In this document: one piece after another, positions 44,409 through 52,006 of the stretch
How the letters are laid out: every line of letters starts with the position of its first letter
How positions within the stretch are numbered: the stretch's first letter is position 1
NCBI RefSeq assembly: GCF_963678635.1
Contig: NC_087063.1
Span: forward strand, 85,936,069 to 86,000,068
Direction of reading: 5' to 3'
Origin: Symsagittifera roscoffensis
Lineage: Eukaryota > Xenacoelomorpha > Acoela > Convolutidae
DNA length: 64,000 bases
The notes under the pieces: generated by a model
The model's database searches: none
What the model saw: the letters and a program-made list of their open reading frames with translations, nothing else
What the model was told of the DNA's origin: nothing
Made by a program: the position numbers and the translations under genes

Positions 44409-45884
44409 TCAGTTCAGTGTACTACCGTCCACTGCCGATATGAGGTTCAGGTGCAGCACCGACCTCCTATATGCTTCCACTTTAACGTCAGGGAACGCAA
44501 ACGTGACTGCTGGTCCATAGATCACTGTCACGAACTCCGTGACTCCTCTGATCAGCGCCAAGGGATCGGTTCTCATAGCCAAAATCAGATCAGTTAACAG
44601 CGGCATGTCTCCAACATGTCGTCTAACATCCTCCTCTCTTTCAATCGTCTCGTCTTCTCCCGTTCCAAAGCGATTTTGTTGTAAGAGATACTGGATAAGA
44701 GTGTGTCTCAGGTCTCTTATCTTGTTCCACGAGTCCGTGGATTTCTTCATATCCAAGTTCCTCACTCTCTCTTTCATCTGCTCTGGACAACATGCCAGTT
44801 TCATTAGTCCTCCCAAGTTTCTGTGGGTAATTGCAATCAATGTCAGAAGTCCGTCTAGCCGCAGGTTCTGAATTCCATCGGTGAGCAGCATCGCCGGTCC
44901 TTTCACAAAACTCTCCGCTCCGAATGTCACGAACAAGGCTATTAATTCCACTATCGATACTTTCACTACTGCTTGGAGGAATTCTTTTATCAAATAGTGC
45001 GAGACTTTCGGGTAAACTTTTGCCAAGAAGGACGCGGTCCATCCGGCTCCCAACCCTTCTAGCATGCTGTCTGTCCTTTCAAAGCCTTCCTGTCCTCTCA
45101 CTTCCTGGGTCCAGAAGGTTTCCAGAGTAATCTGACACATTCTGTTTACAAACTCAGCGGTCTTTTCTCCGGCATTTTCCGCCAGGTTCACCTCCTTCAA
45201 CAAGTAGGCATGTATCTTTGTGATCATCACGGGGCCTTGCTCAAAAGCATCTGCACCCAATGCCGCTACTCTAGGGTTCAGGTGTAGCCACTGGTTGGCT
45301 TCCGGCTTGGTTCTCAGAACCATCGCCTCCAGATGAGCTCTCGTCTCTAGTGAATTTTTCCTTCTTGTGTCTTCACCTGCCACTTCCATTGCTCGGAACC
45401 ATAAGTCGTTGGACATTGCCGTGATCACTCGATGGTCGTCGTCTATTACCGGTTTCAGTTTGAGTTGTCGACTGAAATTGGACAGTTCCAACCCCAGCAC
45501 CTCGTCCAACACTAACATGTGTAGCGCGTGGTCCTTGAATCCTCTCATCGCGTTTGAGATATCTGACCATACTGCAGGCAGTTCAGCCTTAAGTGGCCTC
45601 AGGTTCTCCATCATGCGATTCGGGGCTGATATGATCACATCATATTTTCTTTCCGAAAGCAAGGTCACAATCGCATATACGAATTTCAGTCCATCCGGGA
45701 GATGCGCATACCCCGGAGACAACGCGAGTACTACTCTCAGTGTCACTTTGGTGAACGACCCATCCTTCGTCGCATCCACCACTTCACCCATCGACTCAAG
45801 GAAATCCGATCTAGACGTGCTGGCTGTCTCTTCGATTGGGTTGACAGGTCCTATTCTTCTCCTAGGATGGATGGTCCTCCTCAT
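44409..45884 (-). CDS. Element B accessory ORF d (491 aa, unrecognised, helical)
   Basis: ATG at 45884, 12 nt after the TAG of ORF c (45899-45897) and in the same frame. A strongly basic N-terminus (MRRTIHPRRRIG) precedes a mostly alpha-helical protein rich in Leu, Ala and Val. The hydrophobic stretch VKVSIVELIALFVTFGAESF near residues 305-325 could be a buried helix or membrane segment. A basic N-terminal arm plus helical body would fit a nucleic-acid-coating protein, but that is a guess. Intact for 491 codons. Confidence 0.6.
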   Translation of the reverse strand: MRRTIHPRRRIGPVNPIEETASTSRSDFLESMGEVVDATKDGSFTKVTLRVVLALSPGYAHLPDGLKFVYAIVTLLSERKYDVIISAPNRMMENLRPLKAELPAVWSDISNAMRGFKDHALHMLVLDEVLGLELSNFSRQLKLKPVIDDDHRVITAMSNDLWFRAMEVAGEDTRRKNSLETRAHLEAMVLRTKPEANQWLHLNPRVAALGADAFEQGPVMITKIHAYLLKEVNLAENAGEKTAEFVNRMCQITLETFWTQEVRGQEGFERTDSMLEGLGAGWTASFLAKVYPKVSHYLIKEFLQAVVKVSIVELIALFVTFGAESFVKGPAMLLTDGIQNLRLDGLLTLIAITHRNLGGLMKLACCPEQMKERVRNLDMKKSTDSWNKIRDLRHTLIQYLLQQNRFGTGEDETIEREEDVRRHVGDMPLLTDLILAMRTDPLALIRGVTEFVTVIYGPAVTFAFPDVKVEAYRRSVLHLNLISAVDGSTLN

Positions 45885-45896
45885 CGGCGCTTCTCC

Positions 45897-47141
45897 CTAT
45901 CGATCCCGTACGTCTGTCCTTTGACCTGGTTCGCTGGAGCTTTGTGGCCTGTAGTTCGTGACGGCCGGGACCGTACCCAAGCGTGTTTCTAAGCTAGGAG
46001 GCACAAAGGTGGTAATCACCGCGTCACTCACTGTTCCTTCTTCCTTCAGCACTCCTGTGTCAAAGAGTTCTGCTTCCAGCTCGTCCACTCGCTCTTGGAA
46101 GACTCGATTCAACCAAGCTTGTCCTTCGATACTGTCGAAGTGGATGCCGTCCGTGGTCAGTCTGGCCTGATCCATGGCTCTCAACTCATGTTCGATGTCC
46201 ATGAGGATCATTCTTCCGGCGTTTCGACTTGCTAGGTTCCTCAAGATGTTGTTCCACCTGACGACTCCCTCGTTGTGCCTTCTTCCTGATGCTGTCAGGC
46301 TTCTCGCGTTCATTGGCACAGTGCAGACGGTCAGTACCGCGCAATTGAACTTCTGCCAGAGGGTCGTAAACAGACACACCATCATTGACTCCCATAATGC
46401 TTCCTGCTCATCTGAACCTCTGGAGATGTCATTCGTCCCAACTAAGATCATCACATTGGGGATCCTCCCTGGATTCATCAGTTCCACCATCCGATATAAT
46501 TGGGCTATCGTCGCGCCTCCAAAGGCCATCACCGTGGTGACCCACGAGGTCCTCAAATTCGACAGCACTCTGACCAAGCTGTCTCCCAGTATCAGATGAG
46601 ATGTCCCGAGTGGTGGTTGCTGCAGGTTTACAGCCGGGCTCCAAGTAGCTCGATTGAAGCAGGCCCTCGGATCTGTCTCCGGAACTCCCGTGAAATTGTA
46701 TTTCAATTGATTATTCTTTTGCACGTCTATTATGCGAGACACTTTCTTCGCTGGCATCTTCCGTACTTTCCTCTCTGGGATTCTCGAGCTCCCCATGAGT
46801 GGTGTCACGTCACTTATCCCCTGTCTGATCACAGTCTGGGAGAGTCGTACTCTGCCCGTATCGTCAATCGTTCCATAGGGTGCAGTCACCCCGGAACCTG
46901 GCGCATTCTTGTTAGCGACCAGTCGTCCAGCTGTCTCTATCAGTTTCCTCACTGTCTGTTCTACGACGGGATCACCCAAGGTGTCGCTAGGATCCGGGAT
47001 TGTTACTCGATTTGTCTCTGCTGGGAGCCGTGTCTCCGTTGTTTGACTCATTTCTCGAGGCGTCAAGAGCTCCATCGGGGACTGCCCACGAGGAATATCC
47101 CTTGCAGGTATCACTTTCTCCACGGCCGTTGTCAACGCCAC
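45897..47141 (-). CDS. Element B accessory ORF c: SGNH/GDSL-type hydrolase (esterase)
   Basis: All SGNH signature blocks are present in order. LILGDSLVR near residue 185 holds the nucleophile Ser; FGGAT near 208 the oxyanion Gly; LVGTND near 234 the Asn; TDGIHF near 332 the Asp-x-x-His pair. The ~175-residue N-terminal part is basic and probably unstructured. Such enzymes cleave ester bonds in lipids or acetylated sugars; in transposons this fold is known from the ORF1 proteins of CR1-type LINEs. The frame has no ATG at its start: it follows TAA (47159-47157) of the coiled-coil ORF b without a shift, and the first ATG is ~22 codons in (PMELL). A b-c protein would combine coiled coil and esterase, like CR1 ORF1p. 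Confidence 0.82.
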   Translation of the reverse strand: MALTTAVEKVIPARDIPRGQSPMELLTPREMSQTTETRLPAETNRVTIPDPSDTLGDPVVEQTVRKLIETAGRLVANKNAPGSGVTAPYGTIDDTGRVRLSQTVIRQGISDVTPLMGSSRIPERKVRKMPAKKVSRIIDVQKNNQLKYNFTGVPETDPRACFNRATWSPAVNLQQPPLGTSHLILGDSLVRVLSNLRTSWVTTVMAFGGATIAQLYRMVELMNPGRIPNVMILVGTNDISRGSDEQEALWESMMVCLFTTLWQKFNCAVLTVCTVPMNARSLTASGRRHNEGVVRWNNILRNLASRNAGRMILMDIEHELRAMDQARLTTDGIHFDSIEGQAWLNRVFQERVDELEAELFDTGVLKEEGTVSDAVITTFVPPSLETRLGTVPAVTNYRPQSSSEPGQRTDVRDR

Positions 47142-47156
47142 CTGCTCCGATCGCTC

Positions 47157-47477
47157 TTAGTATTCCTGCCTCAAGCGCTCAATCTCTTGACCCTGCTTTT
47201 TGTTGCAGTCTTCAAACAACTTTCTCCACATTTCCCGATCTTCCTCCATCTGGAGCAAGCTTCTGGTCATCTCGTCCAGCTCTTTCTTCGTACTTTTCAG
47301 TTCATCGTTCATCTCATCCAGATCTTGCATGGTTTGGTTCGTCTGAACCTTCTGTGCTACTTTCGCCGTTTTTGGTGGCACAGCTGCTCTCAGTGGTGAA
47401 CCAGACGAGGTCGCCTCGCTGTTCATCTCCTGATGCATTCTCGTCAGCCCAGGTTTGGGCTTGGAGGGCATTGGCAT
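47157..47477 (-). CDS. Element B accessory ORF b: coiled-coil protein (106 aa)
   Basis: ATG at 47477, 12 nt after the TAA of ORF a (47492-47490), same frame. After a Pro/Ser/Lys-rich start, residues ~40-106 show continuous heptad-like spacing of hydrophobic residues in charged sequence (NDELKSTKKELDEMTRSLLQ and on to EIERLRQEY), a likely coiled coil for self-association. It ends at TAA, after which the same frame continues into the SGNH hydrolase. Confidence 0.6.
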   Translation of the reverse strand: MPMPSKPKPGLTRMHQEMNSEATSSGSPLRAAVPPKTAKVAQKVQTNQTMQDLDEMNDELKSTKKELDEMTRSLLQMEEDREMWRKLFEDCNKKQGQEIERLRQEY

Positions 47478-47489
47478 CTCACCTGGTTG

Positions 47490-47810
47490 TTAAGTCCTAG
47501 AACTTCCTAATCCAGGCTCATTCGCCAAGTCACTCCCTGAGAGAGCCCCGTTTCTCCAACTCATCACTCTCATGTTCGGGCGGTCTAGTACTCCTCTTTC
47601 TCCATATGCTGCCATCAACAGGACTTCCGTGGGGCGGCGCCCACGGTTGTCGTGCCCCAAGATGTTGATCAGGGCGGTCAGCAACATGACTACCTCTGGG
47701 TCCTCCAGAGCGAAGTTTCGATCGATCAGCCGACGATAGATCGCATCTATCATCGGTCCTACATATGCCTCTGCCAGGTCCATCAATTCATCCAAGTTGA
47801 AATTGTCCAT
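47490..47810 (-). CDS. Element B accessory ORF a (106 aa, unrecognised)
   Basis: First accessory ORF after integrase, starting at an ATG at 47810 with an acidic helical N-terminus (MDNFNLDELMDLAEAYVGPM) and a Leu-rich segment VVMLLTALINILGHDN. AGAACAG lies directly before the ATG and could serve as a splice acceptor for a spliced accessory mRNA, though the pyrimidine tract is poor. The frame is shared with ORFs b to f. Confidence 0.5.
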   Translation of the reverse strand: MDNFNLDELMDLAEAYVGPMIDAIYRRLIDRNFALEDPEVVMLLTALINILGHDNRGRRPTEVLLMAAYGERGVLDRPNMRVMSWRNGALSGSDLANEPGLGSSRT

Positions 47811-48205
47811 TCTGTTCTTTCAAGTTTGATTCGGTTTGATTCTACGATTTTTGACTCAAGTGAGCAATTAAATGATCAATCAGGATCTAGAAAAGAAATC
47901 ACAAATATCACACTTGTCAGTTTCACCTTAGCATATATCGTTAAAATTTGCTTAAAACAGTTCAGATAAAAAGATATTTATCCTAAAATTCATTAAAATC
48001 AATCGGTCTCTAAAATTTTGGAATTCGACCTAAGATTGGACAGTCCATTCTTTGGATCTATTCCTAAGATCGTCATTTAGTTGTTCATGGTCACTAACCC
48101 CTACTTACCCATGATCTTAATAACATAACACATAACATAACATAACACACATATCACATACTACATACTACTTAGTCTTTGGCCTAACACCCTCTCGTAC
48201 ATCAC
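47811..48205 (-). other. Gap between pol and accessory ORFs of element B
   Basis: Stops occur in all minus frames I checked, so pol truly ends at 48206. It holds a simple array of ATAACAC(A)TA-type units at 48118-48172. This is the natural place for an internal promoter, splice acceptor or internal entry site for the accessory block; none could be identified with confidence. Confidence 0.5.
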
Positions 48206-51200
48206 TCAGCCTATACTTAAGTAATATTTCTTATGTAGATATACTTGTATGTTCGTATCAGAGAATATCACGTGTACAAGCGCGTTCAATTCCCGAGGAT
48301 GCAGTCTTCCTCTGTTTGGATCGTACACTGGAAGCGAGAGCTCCTTCACGTCCATTTCCAAGAGGAAATCTCTCAACCTCGTCAAAGACAAGACTAGGTT
48401 CTCTGGGTCCACGTGCTGCTTCTCTGTCGCCCTCGTCACCAAGAAACATAAGTATTTTCCCGGTATTTGTGATGCCGCCGGAGGTAAGGCTGCTACGCCC
48501 CCTATCCCTGGTCTTTGCTTCCAAAGGAATTCCACGTTTTTGTATTCTCTCTTAAAATCTGCCGCTAGCGCTGTCCTAAAACTCATGTCTGCGGTGATCG
48601 CTATTGCACATGTTCTGTTTGTGAGTATGAAATCACTGTCTGTTAGTATTATGTTACTAGAATAATCATTTGGTAAGTTAAAATATGACTCAACTACCCT
48701 GCCTATGTCAGGTTTCTTAGGTTCTTTGCCTGTTTCTGCTTCTAAGTCTCCTGTTTCTCTTGCTATTCTTAATTTTTTTATTATCAAGTTTTCAGTGTGG
48801 GTAAGTCCTACCCCCACTCCCCGGACAAAAATATCCATCGACGTCCCCGTCGATCGCATACCGGGTATCAAGTCGAGGTTAGAAGCTGGAATGAGTATTC
48901 GTCCTTCCTGGGCAGCCCAGGAAGGATCATCTCGTTCGGTCTTGATGTATTTCATGCTTTCACAATCTACGTCTTGAATCGTGACACTGGTCTCCTCAGG
49001 ATCCGAGGTCGTTTCATTTAGCCACTCTAAGACACGCAGGTTCGTCAAGTCTTGTTCGTTTGACTGCTGTTGCTCGTCGTCGAATTCTACCTCGGGTTTT
49101 GACCAGTCGTCAATCCACTCATCGTCGTGATCATTGACTATGTCAATGTCTTGTGACACAGTTATTTCCTCTAGACCCACTACTTCCTCCACTATCTTCT
49201 TCAGATCTATCCTATCCACTACAAAGTCGTCACCGTAAGGATTGTATTTCTTTCTTGGTCTCGTCCCGTCCTTCTGACGAGTCTGTATCGTGAACGGAAG
49301 ATCCGGTTCCAAGTTCTTGGGAACCTCTCTCTGTTCGGGATCCTGCCAATCTTCCTCTGCGTAGGGTAAGGTTTCATCGTCCGCTTCGATCTGTTCGTTT
49401 TGATCCAGGTCCAGCGGTGTACCCGTACCTTCCTCTACGACTTCGTTTCCATCGTTCTTCTCCCTGGTGCCTTTTTCATTGACCTCACAAGCAGGATTCA
49501 TCATTAGATAATCCCCTTCTTCCATGTCTGCAGGTATACACCAGGCTTCTGTCGATGGATTGTGTGGCTTTATGTTCTCGTAGTGGGCGGCTCGGCCAGT
49601 ACTCAGTCTATAAAAGCGTCCCTCCTGGTGCACCTCTGTAATCATGAAGGGTCCCCTCCATTTTTTTAGGAGCTTTTTCGTCCCTTTCGGTGGTATAACG
49701 TTCTGGAATACCCATACGTAGTCTCCCACCGAGTAAGCCTTTGCACCAGCTGCTTTCTTGTCGAATTTTTTCCTCTGCCTTGCCTGTGCCTGCTGAGTAT
49801 TTCGTCTACACAAATCGTTCAACTCTTGTTGGCGTCTGATCACATCCCTCACGTAGACCTGTGGGGACGTTTTCTTTTCCTCATATTCTGGGTAGAAGAA
49901 GGTTAAGGGTAGAGACTTTTCGTGTCCAGTTAGCATCATGTGTGGACTGACTCCAGTGGTGGAGTGTTGCGTGCTGATATATGCTCCCATCACCTGTGGA
50001 AGGTATCTGTCCCAATCGGTCATGTACCTGGAACAATATACTCTCAGTATCGACACTAACGTCCTATTCTGTCTTTCCACTAAGCCATTCGTTTGAGGGT
50101 GGTATGTCGTGGAGTGAGCTTGAGCGACCTGTGAGCGTCTCATAAGCTCTTTCGTAAGCTCTCCTACGAAAGCTGTTCCATTATCCGATTGAAACGTCAT
50201 CGGACAACCATGTCTTGCTATCCACGTGTTGATCAGGTGGTCGCATGTCTCTTCCGCCGAGGCTGTTATGCAGGGCACGGCCTCTGCATACTTCGTAAAA
50301 TGATCTATCATGACCAGCACCTGATTATAACCATTGTCTGTCATGCATATCTTTTGGTGATCTATTTGCACTACCTCGTTGAATTCAGACGACTCGATCG
50401 ATTGTAAAGGAAATCGCAACTTCCTTGGATCCTTGACCTGTTGGCATGACAGACATGCTGCTACCCATTTCTCGCATGCCTTTTTCATCCCAGGCCACTC
50501 AAAGCGCTTCAGTATCCTCTGATATACTTTGCCGATCCCCTGATGGCCCATCTGATCATGTGACCTGAATAATAGTTCTGTCTGATAGAGTTGCGGTAAC
50601 ACTATCGCGTTATACTTGTATAGGACTCTGTCTTCCTCTCTTCTTTTGCAAGCCACCATCCCGTCCTTGTTCAAATATAACCTCCCTTCCTTCTGCATTA
50701 AGTATTGTCTCAGGATGCGATAACTATCCTCCTCGAGGTCCCCTTTATGCGGAGAACCATTCTCGATCCACCTTTTCAGGTTGCTTGTCATGCGATCATT
50801 TCTCTGCGCCCTTAGAAGGTCCGAGAGTCTGTATCTCGCCTTCAAGTACGTCTTCATGACCCTCATCTGACTATTCAGCTCGTTGGGCTGATGTGTGTCT
50901 TCTTCCATCTTAACGCACCAAATCTTCGCCAACGGTTGTGTTTCTTGTTCAAACGGCTGAAGATCAGTCCTGACTACCTCTTTCTGCGGCAACAGGCTTA
51001 TCGAACGTTTCGATACCGCTATCGTCTCCAAGTCATTCGCTGCGTTGTCAAAGACTCTTTCGCTTGGTATTAGGTAGCGATCACTGTCAGGATCCTGGTA
51101 CACCTCTCTGTCCAGGTCCCTTGCCCGAGTTTCCACTAGTAGCGTGTGTATCGCCAGTTCTGACAGTTCTGATCCCGAGCTCGAATTCCTGTCTGAATAG

Positions 51201-51661
51201 GTGTCCATTCCTGAGCTTCCTGAATTATCATCCGTCGAAGAGGTTGTGCTGGAGACTGCACGCTCCTCCAGATCATGTCTGTGCTTCCTTCGCATCCACC
51301 TGAACTCCCCGGACAAAACCTTGTTCTCTAGGTCCTGTTTCTCATCTGGAATTTTCCCGTCTATCTCAGACTCCCCGGACAAATTTTCTTGTCCCGGGTG
51401 TTGATCTTGTGATCGCTGGTTCTTCTCATTATCCGTCTCCCCGGACAAATAGTTTTGCAGCAGATTTTGTTCCACCTCAGCCCCCTTATCCCGGTCCACA
51501 AAGGTGACGGTTTTCTTTCGCTTGCTGCTCCCCTGTTCTTTCTGTCCGTAAGAAGTACTGGTTAAAATCTCTAGGGGTATTGAGGATACTAGTTGCTGAA
51601 CTATTGTCCTACAATCCCTCTCGTTCTCTTCGTGCTGTCGTCTGGACGGCATGATCTTCAC
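48206..51661 (-). CDS. Element B pol: integrase with macro-like C-terminal domain
   Basis: The frame follows TAG (51682-51680) directly; GTG at 51661 is only the track start and an ATG lies three codons on. Residues ~1-330 are a charged extension with three LSGE phrases. The HHCC zinc domain is at about 365-405 (RSHDQMGHQ...CLSCQQ). The catalytic core follows: Asp near 434 (VQIDHQK), Asp near 492 (QSDNGTAF), Glu near 526 (GLVERQN). A GPY/F module lies near 670 (KKWRGPFMITEV), then a long acidic linker. Residues ~985-1150 resemble a macro (ADP-ribose-binding) domain: CAIAITADMSFRTALAADFK, GKYLCFLVTRATEK, a helix LTRLRDFLLEMDVKELSLPV and a final strand. Integrase inserts the cDNA; the macro-like part would bind or hydrolyse ADP-ribose if active. 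Length 1151 aa, intact. Confidence 0.88.
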   Translation of the reverse strand: MKIMPSRRQHEENERDCRTIVQQLVSSIPLEILTSTSYGQKEQGSSKRKKTVTFVDRDKGAEVEQNLLQNYLSGETDNEKNQRSQDQHPGQENLSGESEIDGKIPDEKQDLENKVLSGEFRWMRRKHRHDLEERAVSSTTSSTDDNSGSSGMDTYSDRNSSSGSELSELAIHTLLVETRARDLDREVYQDPDSDRYLIPSERVFDNAANDLETIAVSKRSISLLPQKEVVRTDLQPFEQETQPLAKIWCVKMEEDTHQPNELNSQMRVMKTYLKARYRLSDLLRAQRNDRMTSNLKRWIENGSPHKGDLEEDSYRILRQYLMQKEGRLYLNKDGMVACKRREEDRVLYKYNAIVLPQLYQTELLFRSHDQMGHQGIGKVYQRILKRFEWPGMKKACEKWVAACLSCQQVKDPRKLRFPLQSIESSEFNEVVQIDHQKICMTDNGYNQVLVMIDHFTKYAEAVPCITASAEETCDHLINTWIARHGCPMTFQSDNGTAFVGELTKELMRRSQVAQAHSTTYHPQTNGLVERQNRTLVSILRVYCSRYMTDWDRYLPQVMGAYISTQHSTTGVSPHMMLTGHEKSLPLTFFYPEYEEKKTSPQVYVRDVIRRQQELNDLCRRNTQQAQARQRKKFDKKAAGAKAYSVGDYVWVFQNVIPPKGTKKLLKKWRGPFMITEVHQEGRFYRLSTGRAAHYENIKPHNPSTEAWCIPADMEEGDYLMMNPACEVNEKGTREKNDGNEVVEEGTGTPLDLDQNEQIEADDETLPYAEEDWQDPEQREVPKNLEPDLPFTIQTRQKDGTRPRKKYNPYGDDFVVDRIDLKKIVEEVVGLEEITVSQDIDIVNDHDDEWIDDWSKPEVEFDDEQQQSNEQDLTNLRVLEWLNETTSDPEETSVTIQDVDCESMKYIKTERDDPSWAAQEGRILIPASNLDLIPGMRSTGTSMDIFVRGVGVGLTHTENLIIKKLRIARETGDLEAETGKEPKKPDIGRVVESYFNLPNDYSSNIILTDSDFILTNRTCAIAITADMSFRTALAADFKREYKNVEFLWKQRPGIGGVAALPPAASQIPGKYLCFLVTRATEKQHVDPENLVLSLTRLRDFLLEMDVKELSLPVYDPNRGRLHPRELNALVHVIFSDTNIQVYLHKKYYLSIG

Positions 51662-51679
51662 TTTCTCACTGACTGTTAG

Positions 51680-52006
51680 CTATGCCACTGCTGCTGTCCA
51701 CTCGGGGTCATCTCTGGTCACTTCTCTTTCTAACAATCCACCCAGCATCCGCATCACTTGCGGTGTGACTTGCACCGTTTTATCCAATAATGAGAGGCTG
51801 TTTATGTTCATGCGAGAGAGTTCTTGCTGGACCAGGTTCGAGCGCAGCAACAGATCCAAGGGGACTGGGTCCTCCTTGGATAGGATCTTTATCTCGGCTG
51901 CTTTCTCTACAGGTAACTCAGGGTGCCCTGGAATTGGATGTCCAGACTTATCCAACCATCTCGTTAAGGGAAGCGCTTCATAAGTTTCTTTGTCCAGAAA
52001 CGAGAA
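51680..52006 (-). CDS. Element B pol linker between RNase H and integrase
   Basis: In the same frame as RT upstream and integrase downstream, bounded by TGA (52009-52007) and TAG (51682-51680). The ~108 codons are open throughout. It starts FSFLDKETYEALPLTRWLDK, has an acidic KEDPVPLDLLLRSN section and ends DDPEWTAAVA. No enzymatic motif. It is probably the connector of the pol polyprotein, here cut out by two stops. Confidence 0.6.
   Translation of the reverse strand, partial: FSFLDKETYEALPLTRWLDKSGHPIPGHPELPVEKAAEIKILSKEDPVPLDLLLRSNLVQQELSRMNINSLSLLDKTVQVTPQVMRMLGGLLEREVTRDDPEWTAAVA

Noticed and set aside
41116-50407. Plus-strand frames of 60-300 codons opposite the pol and accessory ORFs
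   Set aside because: They are shadows of the minus-strand genes and show no domains, while the minus-strand frames carry complete catalytic motifs.
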